Below, one piece after another: positions 1-4,538 of a DNA stretch of 14,083 nucleotides. Source of the DNA: Actinomycetota bacterium. GTDB lineage: Bacteria > Actinomycetota > Actinomycetes > S36-B12. Both the position numbers and the translations under genes were made by a program. The stretch spans positions 1-14,083 of the forward strand of contig WLHM01000005.1 of the NCBI GenBank assembly GCA_009702725.1. Reading direction: 5' to 3'. Under the pieces are notes generated by a model. That model saw nothing but the letters and a program-made list of their open reading frames with translations, did no database searches and was not told where the DNA came from. Within the stretch, counting starts at the first letter, position 1; the number at the start of each line of letters is the position of its first letter.

Positions 1-44
1 ATTGGCGCGGAACTCACTGGGGTAGCAACATCAAAATTTGGCAT
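1..44 (-). CDS. Array peptide F, 5' end only (precursor-like small protein)
   Basis: This is the last visible member of the small-peptide array, cut by the left window edge. Translation from the ATG at 44 gives MPNFDVATPVSSAP before the sequence ends, which is nearly the same as the start of copy D (MPNVDIATPVSSAP). A GGAG ribosome binding site lies 8 bases before the start on the minus strand. The start places it in the MP class together with A, B and D. Function unknown. The array therefore continues beyond the window, and any maturation or export genes could lie there. Confidence 0.75.
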   Translation of the reverse strand, partial: MPNFDVATPVSSAP

Positions 45-109
45 TTAGTGCTCCATCCTTTTCGTTGAAAGCGATTTGAGTGTGAACTTCTTAGTTGAGT
101 TGTGCGTTG

Positions 110-289
110 CTACTCTTCAGTACCCTCAAAGCAACCAAAAGAGTACATACCGGCCCGGCCGTAGTCCGCCGGGGAGGGGTTTAGGGTGCCGCCGATACCG
201 GCCACACCAGGGCGTACCCAACCAACACCAAGTGCGAGCCGATTGATCGGCGCGGAACTTACTGGTCCGTTGACTTCACTCTTCGACAT
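110..289 (-). CDS. Array peptide E, 59-aa precursor-like small protein (MS class)
   Basis: A 59-residue peptide starting at ATG 289 with a strong AGGAGAG ribosome binding site 4-5 bases upstream. Residues 1-39 are the family-constant part (MSKSEVNGPVSSAPINRLAL, then GVGWVRPGVAGIGGTLNPS). The variable segment is PADYGRAGMYSFG (13 residues, the longest in the array), followed by the constant tail CFEGTEE. It has a single cysteine, in the tail. No signal peptide or membrane segment is visible. It belongs with copy C in the MS / EE-tail class. The spacer to D (upstream) is 64 bases and to F (downstream) 65 bases. There is no hairpin element after its stop. The function is not recognised; the layout of constant leader, variable core and constant tail suggests a ribosomally made, modified or secreted peptide. 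Confidence 0.85.
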   Translation of the reverse strand: MSKSEVNGPVSSAPINRLALGVGWVRPGVAGIGGTLNPSPADYGRAGMYSFGCFEGTEE

Positions 290-328
290 TATCTCTCCTG
301 TGTTTTGGTCGGTATCCGAGTTTCAACA

Positions 329-346
329 CCCCACCTAGTGGTGGGG
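329..346 (-). terminator. Conserved hairpin element 7 nt after copy D stop
   Basis: A perfect 7-bp stem (CCCCACC / GGTGGGG) with a 4-base loop lies exactly 7 bases beyond the stop codon of copy D. It belongs to a repeated element (core CACTAGGTGG) found at the same distance after copies A and C. No T-run follows, so a transcript-processing or stabilising role, or a weak terminator, is as likely as a classic intrinsic terminator. Confidence 0.5.
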
Positions 347-353
347 AATGGTA

Positions 354-521
354 CTAATCTTCATTACCCTCAAAGCAATTACACACATTAAAGGCAAGGC
401 CGTTAGAGGGGTTTAGGGTGCCGCCGATACCGGCCACACCGGGGCGTACCGGGCCAACACCGAGTGTGAGCCGATCAGTTGGCGCTGAACTTACTGGGGT
501 AGCAATATCAACATTTGGCAT
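354..521 (-). CDS. Array peptide D, 55-aa precursor-like small protein (MP class)
   Basis: A 55-residue peptide from ATG 521, preceded by GGGAG at a workable distance. The constant part starts MPNVDIATPVSSAPTDRLTL and ends GIGGTLNPS at residue 39. One departure is proline at position 24, where A, B, C and E have tryptophan (GVGPVRPG instead of GVGWVRPG). The variable segment is NGLAFNVCN (9 residues, the shortest), then CFEGNED, so its cysteines form a C-N-C pattern. A putative terminator (638-673) and a consensus TTGACA (589-594) lie upstream, so D and the copies after it may form their own transcript. No known function. Confidence 0.85.
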   Translation of the reverse strand: MPNVDIATPVSSAPTDRLTLGVGPVRPGVAGIGGTLNPSNGLAFNVCNCFEGNED

Positions 522-569
522 CTGGTGCTCCCATTCTTTAACGGACCGGCACCCAACCCGGCACCTAAT

Positions 570-594
570 TCAACTGTACGTCACAAACTGTCAA
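570..594 (-). promoter_or_regulatory. Candidate promoter for copies D-E-F
   Basis: Reading the minus strand, a perfect -35 hexamer TTGACA (589-594) is followed after about 16 bases by TGAATT, a poor -10 match. It lies about 50 bases upstream of the copy D start and just downstream of the candidate terminator at 638-673. The weak -10 keeps this tentative. Confidence 0.35.
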
Positions 595-637
595 ACACAC
601 AGGGTTTACTGGATCTTTCCGCCACCCTTAAACAAGA

Positions 638-673
638 AACTGGCCCCCAACCGAGTGCGGTCAAGGGCCAGTT
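638..673 (-). terminator. Candidate intrinsic terminator after copy C
   Basis: A perfect 9-bp GC-rich stem (AACTGGCCC / GGGCCAGTT) with an 18-base loop, followed on the minus strand by the T-rich stretch TCTTGTTT. It lies about 40 bases after the copy C stop and upstream of the TTGACA before copy D. The large loop lowers confidence. Confidence 0.45.
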
Positions 674-687
674 ACGCGGTTTAGACA

Positions 688-705
688 CTCCACCTAGTGG
701 TAGAG
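688..705 (-). terminator. Conserved hairpin element 7 nt after copy C stop
   Basis: Same element and same 7-base distance from the stop as at copy D. Stem CTCCACC / GGTAGAG has 6 of 7 pairs. One pair differs from the D copy by a compensated change (C-G to T-A), which suggests the fold is kept rather than only the sequence. Confidence 0.45.
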
Positions 706-712
706 AAGGGTC

Positions 713-886
713 CTACTCCTCGCTACCCTCAAAGCAGTAGCTCCCCCCTCCCTTGCCGAAGGGTGGGGTGGACGGGTTTAGGGTGTCGCCGATACTGCCC
801 GCACCGGGCCGCGCCCAACCAACACCAAGGGCCAAACGATCACTAGCCGGTGAACTAACAGGGGCACTAACTTCACTCCTCGACAT
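713..886 (-). CDS. Array peptide C, 57-aa precursor-like small protein (MS class)
   Basis: A 57-residue peptide from ATG 886, with a GGAG ribosome binding site. The constant part starts MSRSEVSAPVSSPASDRLAL. This copy has drifted most in the central block (GVGWARPGAGSIGDTLNPS): the Gly-Gly seen at 33-34 elsewhere is Gly-Asp here, so a Gly-Gly protease cut at that point cannot be assumed for the whole family. The variable segment is TPPFGKGGGSY (11 residues), then CFEGSEE. It has one cysteine only. It shares the MS start, EE tail and single cysteine with copy E. Function unknown. Confidence 0.84.
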   Translation of the reverse strand: MSRSEVSAPVSSPASDRLALGVGWARPGAGSIGDTLNPSTPPFGKGGGSYCFEGSEE

Positions 887-933
887 TTGATCTCCATTTC
901 ACTCGTTGTTGTTTTTCTCTCGTTGAGCGATGA

Positions 934-970
934 GTTGTTACAAGAAAATCGCAGTTTTTCTTAAAACAAC
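934..970 (-). other. Imperfect inverted repeat between copies B and C
   Basis: Arms GTTGTT / AACAAC enclose a second paired stretch (AGAAAA / TTTTCT) around a short centre. It is AT-rich and sits between the copy B stop and the copy C start. It could be a weak transcript structure. No definite role is visible. Confidence 0.3.
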
Positions 971-1007
971 GCACCACTCAACCGAGCATTAGCTCCCAGA
1001 GCTTTAA

Positions 1008-1178
1008 CTAATCTTCATTTCCCTCAAAGCACCCATAGGAACACCCTCCCAAGATCCAGGCGCTGGGGTTTAGAGTGCCACCGATACCGGCCGCACCGGG
1101 GCGCACCCAACCAACACCAAGAACCAACCGATCACAGGCCGGTGAAATGGCCGGGGCACTAACTTCCACACTAGGCAT
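1008..1178 (-). CDS. Array peptide B, 56-aa precursor-like small protein (MP class)
   Basis: A 56-residue peptide. The reading frame stays open upstream to 1319, but alignment with the other copies and the AAAGGA ribosome binding site at the right distance both place the start at ATG 1178. The constant part starts MPSVEVSAPAISPACDRLVL and carries an extra cysteine at position 15 not seen in the other copies. The variable segment is AWILGGCSYG (10 residues), then CFEGNED, giving a C-x3-C pair in the C-terminal part. The hairpin element found after A, C and D is missing downstream; a small AGCTC/GAGCT inverted repeat sits there instead. Function not recognised. Confidence 0.85.
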   Translation of the reverse strand: MPSVEVSAPAISPACDRLVLGVGWVRPGAAGIGGTLNPSAWILGGCSYGCFEGNED

Positions 1179-1350
1179 TTTAAATGTCCTTTCCGAAGGG
1201 GTAGCGGGCCGCAGATTCGCCACCCCCCAATGGGAACACCAAATAAACGAAAATGCAATAGCGAAACGCCTAACACTTAATGCCCGGCCAGGTTTGCTAC
1301 CGTCGTCAGCTGGCCCCAAACCTGCAGCCGTCAGGAACGAGCTTTAAACA

Positions 1351-1368
1351 CCCCACCTAGTGGCGAGG
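1351..1368 (-). terminator. Conserved hairpin element 7 nt after copy A stop
   Basis: Third example of the element, again exactly 7 bases after the stop. The sequence core CACTAGGTGG is absent in its exact form on the 5' arm, and pairing is weaker (5 of 7 pairs). Position and sequence conservation are clear; terminator activity is not proven. Confidence 0.4.
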
Positions 1369-1375
1369 CAGGGTA

Positions 1376-1546
1376 CTAATCTTCATGGCCCTCAAAGCAG
1401 ATACAGCACCAGCACCCGCCCATGGTGGTAGAGGGGTTTAGGGTGCCGCCGATACCGGCCACACCCGGGCGCACCCAACTAACACCAAGTGTGAGCCGAT
1501 CGGTGGGCGCTGAACTTGCTGGTGCCGCGATGTCACTACTCGGCAT
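1376..1546 (-). CDS. Array peptide A, 56-aa precursor-like small protein (first in array, MP class)
   Basis: The first member in the direction of transcription. ATG 1546 is preceded by AGGGAG, with about 7 bases between. The constant part starts MPSSDIAAPASSAPTDRLTL and runs to GIGGTLNPS at residue 39. The variable segment is TTMGGCWCCI (10 residues), then CFEGHED, so four cysteines fall within six residues (C-W-C-C-I-C). This cysteine density suggests thioether, disulfide or metal chemistry, but that is inference. The upstream region is AT-rich. There is no signal peptide. It is related to the other copies at the DNA level as well as the protein level, which points to recent duplication. Confidence 0.86.
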   Translation of the reverse strand: MPSSDIAAPASSAPTDRLTLGVSWVRPGVAGIGGTLNPSTTMGGCWCCICFEGHED

Positions 1547-1870
1547 CAAATTCTCCCTAATATTTGGCGGACAGATAATTGTTGAATAAATATCAAAACA
1601 CGTGATGGGTGTGAAAACAATCTAATTTTTGTGGTGTCCTAAGAATTAAGGGGCCTAAACCTGCTCGAACCGTCACGTGTAGGGCTTGAACCTGCTCGAA
1701 CCGTCACTCTTGGCCCGTTTTTTGACGGTTTCAGCAGGTTGAAGGATCCACCGCCTGCTGGCCGCTGCCGGAATGTCAGGTAGCAACTTGGACGGCGAGC
1801 CACCAAGGCTCACTCCACTAATAATTGGCACAACTAATTACGACGAGCGCCCCTCCGCCACTAAGGGTGG
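1547..1870. other. Intergenic region between hydrolase gene and peptide array
   Basis: No credible gene in this 324-base stretch. It holds the AT-rich upstream region of copy A (about 1547-1650), a repeat cluster (1658-1744), two inversely oriented 8-bp sites ACACGTGA (1598-1605) and TCACGTGT (1673-1680), and small stem-loops near the hydrolase 3' end (GAGCC/GGCTC at 1797-1811 and GCCAC/GTGGC just beyond its stop). A promoter for the array should lie here, but I cannot pick a convincing -35/-10 pair. Confidence 0.6.
1658..1744. repeat. Direct repeat pair plus inverted copy beside the array
   Basis: A 19-bp unit AACCTGCTCGAACCGTCAC occurs twice in direct orientation (1658-1676 and 1689-1707, 31-bp period). 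An inverted, slightly diverged copy occupies 1723-1744. The second and third form 22-base arms with 19 matches around a 16-base loop (1685-1744). It could be an operator cluster, a structured small RNA, a repetitive extragenic element or the footprint of an integration event. The sequence does not decide between these. Confidence 0.7.
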
Positions 1871-2761
1871 CTACGCCTTGAAGAACCGGCGCCAGGTTTG
1901 AGCCACCAATTCTGGGTGCTCCATTTGCGCCGCATGCCCGGAGTCAGGCAACACCATGACATGGGCAGCACGAAAATGCCGGGTGATGCGATGAGCCGCA
2001 TATGAATCTACTAGTGGATCTTTCTTGCCATAGACAACCAAAGTCTCACACCGCACGCGCTCAGCTAACTTCCATGGTCGATCAGGACCAACGTCGATAA
2101 AGGTGCGAAGCAGGCCGCGCAATGATCGCAAGAATGCATCGCCAGCGTAGGTGAGGTGATCGCGATTACGAGCCTCATCGATGGCTTCATCCACTCGCTG
2201 AGTAGGCAACCGCCCAGGTTCGGCTAAGCAGGTGTTCATGGTGCTTCTTACGCGGGCACCGGCATCGAGTTCAAGATATTTCGTAATCAATTTCTCGCCG
2301 AGGCCCGGCACCGCAATGACCGGGAGGTGCACATTGGCCTTGGTCGGACGCATGGAGGGAAGTGCTGGTGAGATCAAGGTCAGTGAGCGCACTAGATCTG
2401 GGCGGCGGGCGGCAAGTTGCAGTGCCACCGCACCACCGAGAGAGTTGCCGAAGATGTGCACCGGAGCTTGTAGCTCATGTTCGATAAATTCAATTACGGA
2501 GGCCGCGTGGCCGGCCGGACTCATGTCACCGTTACGTGGCGGTGGCGACTGCCCGAAGCCGCCAAGGTCTACTGCCCAACCGTCGACTTCGGTGCGGAGG
2601 TCTTCCATTAAGTCGGTCCAGTTAAGGGAGGAACCACCTAGCCCGTGGATAAATACCGCGGCCGGGGCACCGGTGGTTAATGCCGGGGCATGGCGAACCG
2701 ACATCGAGCAGGATGGCAACCAGAACTCAGCTACCGGCCAAGGGGCAATTAATTGATCCAC
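1871..2761 (-). CDS. Alpha/beta-hydrolase fold protein
   Basis: A soluble serine hydrolase of the alpha/beta fold, substrate unknown. From the GTG at 2761 the protein is 296 residues. The oxyanion-hole motif HGLGG is at 39-43, the nucleophile elbow GNSLGG has Ser107, the acid is probably Asp248 in GKKDPLVD, and the histidine is His276 in DSGHAAQMEHPE. The catalytic triad is therefore complete. The frame is open to 2869, but that start would overlap the divergent TetR gene by 41 bases, and the extra N-terminal residues do not look like the fold. The 67-base divergent gap with the TetR gene suggests the regulator could act on it. It is transcribed towards the peptide array, about 320 bases away, with no sign of shared transcription. 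Confidence 0.88.
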   Translation of the reverse strand: MDQLIAPWPVAEFWLPSCSMSVRHAPALTTGAPAAVFIHGLGGSSLNWTDLMEDLRTEVDGWAVDLGGFGQSPPPRNGDMSPAGHAASVIEFIEHELQAPVHIFGNSLGGAVALQLAARRPDLVRSLTLISPALPSMRPTKANVHLPVIAVPGLGEKLITKYLELDAGARVRSTMNTCLAEPGRLPTQRVDEAIDEARNRDHLTYAGDAFLRSLRGLLRTFIDVGPDRPWKLAERVRCETLVVYGKKDPLVDSYAAHRITRHFRAAHVMVLPDSGHAAQMEHPELVAQTWRRFFKA

Positions 2762-2805
2762 GGAGCAAAGATTACCCCGACTCTGAAAAGGCGGAAACTG
2801 AAAGG

Positions 2806-2819
2806 TTACTCGAGGGTAA
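2806..2819. promoter_or_regulatory. Candidate TetR operator in divergent gap
   Basis: An imperfect palindrome (TTAC, six bases, GTAA; five of seven positions pair) lies just upstream of the TetR start, in the only gap between the divergent TetR and hydrolase genes. Autoregulators of this family often bind such sites. It is short and imperfect, so tentative. Confidence 0.25.
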
Positions 2820-2828
2820 GATTTCGAC

Positions 2829-3473
2829 GTGACCATCACCGGAGCCAAGCCCAGTGGGCGCCTGCCCAAATCTGAGCGCCGGACTCAGGTGCTGTCGTCA
2901 GCTCTTGAGGTTTTTGTCGCCTCCGGGTATTACGCAACAGGTATGGACGACATCGCCGAGCGTGCCGGGGTTTCCAAGCCGGTGCTCTATCAGCACTTTA
3001 CGAGTAAATTAGACCTCTATCTCGCACTGTTGGATGCCGGAATCGAAGAGCTTCACGCCTCCTACACCGCGGGGCTGCGCTCTACTTCTGATAACAAAGT
3101 CCGAGTGCAACGCACGGTCCAGGCCTACTTCGCATTTGTCGAAGACCCTCAAGGCGCTTACCGGCTGGTATTCGAAAGCGACCTGATCAACGAGCCTGCG
3201 GTGCGCGAACGCGTTGATCAAGCCGACTTGGCGGTTGCGCAGGCCATCGCTCACGTCATCACCGAAGACACCGGCTTGAATCCGCAACAAGCGCTCTTGC
3301 TCGGGTCGGGCATGCTCGGTATGTCGCAGGTGGCAGCTCGACGTTGGTTACGCCACGCGCGAACTGACATCAGCCGCGAAGAAGCCGCCGAGCTCATCGC
3401 TTCCCTTGGTTGGCGCGGCATTAGCGGATTCCCGCTATCGCACCCACCCGAGGAGCAGACCTCGCCGTCTTGA
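2829..3473 (+). CDS. TetR/AcrR family transcriptional regulator
   Basis: A 214-residue one-component DNA-binding regulator. The N-terminal helix-turn-helix domain covers about residues 14-62, with the recognition part AGVSKPVLYQHFTSKLDLYL typical of the family. The rest is a helical ligand-binding domain with no recognisable specificity. The start is GTG 2829; a GAGGG lies 12 bases upstream, rather far, so a short or leaderless 5' end is possible. Its position upstream of the DUF3107 gene matches Rv3208-Rv3208A in M. tuberculosis, so this is a conserved actinobacterial pair. Possible targets are itself and the divergent hydrolase. The ligand is unknown. Confidence 0.9.
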   Translation: MTITGAKPSGRLPKSERRTQVLSSALEVFVASGYYATGMDDIAERAGVSKPVLYQHFTSKLDLYLALLDAGIEELHASYTAGLRSTSDNKVRVQRTVQAYFAFVEDPQGAYRLVFESDLINEPAVRERVDQADLAVAQAIAHVITEDTGLNPQQALLLGSGMLGMSQVAARRWLRHARTDISREEAAELIASLGWRGISGFPLSHPPEEQTSPS

Positions 3474-3500
3474 CACGATGACCACCAGAGATGACTATCA

Positions 3501-3537
3501 GCAGCACAACTACTGGCAGCACGACTCTTCGCAGCAC
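3501..3537 (+). repeat. Three GCAGCAC units at 15-bp spacing
   Basis: GCAGCAC recurs at 3501, 3516 and 3531, exactly 15 bases apart, in the 101-base gap between the TetR and DUF3107 genes. It may be a regulatory iteron or a small tandem duplication. No function can be assigned. Confidence 0.4.
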
Positions 3538-3574
3538 AGCGAATGTTGTTAAACACTTGACAGGAGGACCGGCC

Positions 3575-3802
3575 GTGGAGGTCAAGATTGGTGTCCAAGA
3601 CACCGCGCGTGAAATTTCACTCGAAAGTTCACAGGAACCAGCCGACATCATCAAAGCGGTTGAAGCTGCTATCACAAAAGGCGGCTTACTCTCGTTGACC
3701 GATGACCGTGGCCGCACGATTTTGGTGCCGGCGACGAAGATCGCCTATGTCGAGGTAGGCGCAGAGGCTACCCGTCGCGTTGGGTTTGGCAGTACGTCCT
3801 AA
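3575..3802 (+). CDS. DUF3107 family small protein (TB9.4-like)
   Basis: A 75-residue protein starting with VEVKIGVQDTAREISLES. The frame is open from 3491, but the GTG at 3575 has an ideal AGGAGG (3562-3567) 7 bases upstream and gives the usual length of this family. It matches the DUF3107 family (Rv3208A / TB9.4), almost universal in Actinobacteria and of unknown molecular function. It is predicted to be compact, with a beta strand at the N-terminus, a central helix and a C-terminal strand (TILVPATKIAYVEVG). It sits after the TetR gene, as in mycobacteria. The stop codon is part of the hairpin shared with the convergent ferritin-like gene. Confidence 0.92.
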   Translation: MEVKIGVQDTAREISLESSQEPADIIKAVEAAITKGGLLSLTDDRGRTILVPATKIAYVEVGAEATRRVGFGSTS

Positions 3803-3824
3803 CTCTTGCCGTGCAAGAGTTAGG
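3798..3824. terminator. Bidirectional hairpin containing both stop codons
   Basis: A perfect 12-bp stem CCTAACTCTTGC / GCAAGAGTTAGG with a 3-base loop. The TAA of the DUF3107 gene (3800-3802) lies in the left arm, and the TAA of the convergent ferritin-like gene (minus, 3820-3822) lies in the right arm. No T-tract follows on either side, but the strong symmetrical stem between convergent genes makes a two-way terminator or transcript-end stabiliser the best reading. Confidence 0.75.
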
Positions 3825-4512
3825 CAGCTAGGCCGAGAGCGGCCATGCGCTTGGTGTGGTTTTCAGTTAGGCGCGCAAGCATGCGGCCGATCTCCGCTAG
3901 GTCAGCTCCTGGGCGATCCACTCCGCCAACTAGCAAACTTGATAAAGCATCGCGCTCAGCGGCAACGCGTTGAGCCTGCGATAAAGCCTCACCCACCAAG
4001 CGCCTGCCCCACAACGCAAGTCGCCCGCCAATACGAGGGTCAGCAACTATTGCCGCACGCACTCGATCGACCGCAAATGCCGAGTGACCCATCTCTTCAC
4101 ACACACTAAGTACCAGGGCATTTCTTTCAGGGTCAAGATATTTTGCGATCTCGACATAGAAGTCAAGGGCGATACCGTCACCGACATAGGCCTTAACCAG
4201 GCCCTCCAGCCAATCATTTGGTGCCGTATGCGCGTGAAACTCTTCAAGTGGCTGTCGAAATGGTGCGATCGCAACTTCGGGTGAGACACCAAGTTCAATT
4301 AACCGATCACGTAATGTTTCGAAATGTCGGTACTCCGATGTCGCCATGCCAGCAAGTGCCGCCTTGTCATCGACCGTAGGGGCCATTGCGGCGTCGGCGG
4401 CGATCCGCTCAAAAGCCGTGAGTGCGCCATATGCCAAAACGGCGAGAAGGTCGACAACAGCCGCCCGATACTCCGGATCGGTGTCCAATGTCTTAATCGA
4501 AGGCTGATCCAT
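3820..4512 (-). CDS. Ferritin-like fold protein (Rv3210c-like)
   Basis: A 230-residue mostly helical protein of the ferritin-like / MiaE-like superfamily. Candidate di-iron ligands are spaced as expected for a four-helix bundle: Glu35 (AFERIA), Glu60 and His63 (SEYRHFE), Asp117 or Glu121 (ALDFYVEIA), and Glu140 with His143 (CEEMGHS). It is probably cytosolic; the reaction is unknown. Its place between the DUF3107 and DEAD-box helicase genes, on the opposite strand, is the same as in mycobacteria. The start at ATG 4512 has no clear ribosome binding site and lies 26 bases from the divergent helicase start, so the two genes probably share a promoter region or have near-leaderless transcripts. 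Confidence 0.82.
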   Translation of the reverse strand: MDQPSIKTLDTDPEYRAAVVDLLAVLAYGALTAFERIAADAAMAPTVDDKAALAGMATSEYRHFETLRDRLIELGVSPEVAIAPFRQPLEEFHAHTAPNDWLEGLVKAYVGDGIALDFYVEIAKYLDPERNALVLSVCEEMGHSAFAVDRVRAAIVADPRIGGRLALWGRRLVGEALSQAQRVAAERDALSSLLVGGVDRPGADLAEIGRMLARLTENHTKRMAALGLAA

Positions 4513-4538
4513 GGTGGTGAGAGGTTAGCGAAGGGCCA

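Noticed and set aside
418..740. Plus-strand ORFs of 71-88 codons over the array
   Set aside because: They lie antisense to copy D and its spacer. The repeated translation they show (MPPIPATPG...) is just the reverse complement of the conserved peptide block; no ribosome binding site or cross-copy frame conservation.
1008..1319. Single 103-residue minus-strand protein
   Set aside because: Only its last 56 residues align with the other array copies. The upstream part is spacer that happens to be open; ATG 1178 has the ribosome binding site and the family start.
1075..1347. Plus-strand 90-codon ORF
   Set aside because: Antisense to copy B; same shadow effect as above.
110..1546. CRISPR array or diversity-generating retroelement repeats
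   Set aside because: The repeat units are about 120 bp and coding, with unequal spacing and individual ribosome binding sites. There are no short palindromic repeats, no reverse transcriptase and no adenine-directed mutation pattern that I can see in the window.
354..1546. Assigning the peptides to a known RiPP class (lasso, lanthipeptide, graspetide) or to Gly-Gly-leader bacteriocins
   Set aside because: No class-defining leader motif fits all copies. The Gly-Gly at 33-34 is Gly-Asp in copy C, and no modification enzyme is present in the window.
1773..1901. Plus-strand 42-codon ORF near the hydrolase 3' end
   Set aside because: No ribosome binding site, ends inside the hydrolase gene antisense, and no recognisable content.
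2232..2756. Plus-strand 174-codon ORF
   Set aside because: Antisense to the hydrolase, whose catalytic motifs prove the minus strand is coding.
1871..2761. Alpha/beta hydrolase as a tailoring enzyme of the peptide array
   Set aside because: It is on the same strand, but about 320 bases away across a repeat cluster, and it sits next to the conserved TetR-DUF3107 block. Location alone is not evidence.
3557..3562. TTGACA as a -35 box
   Set aside because: It overlaps the AGGAGG of the DUF3107 gene; any matching -10 would fall inside the coding region.
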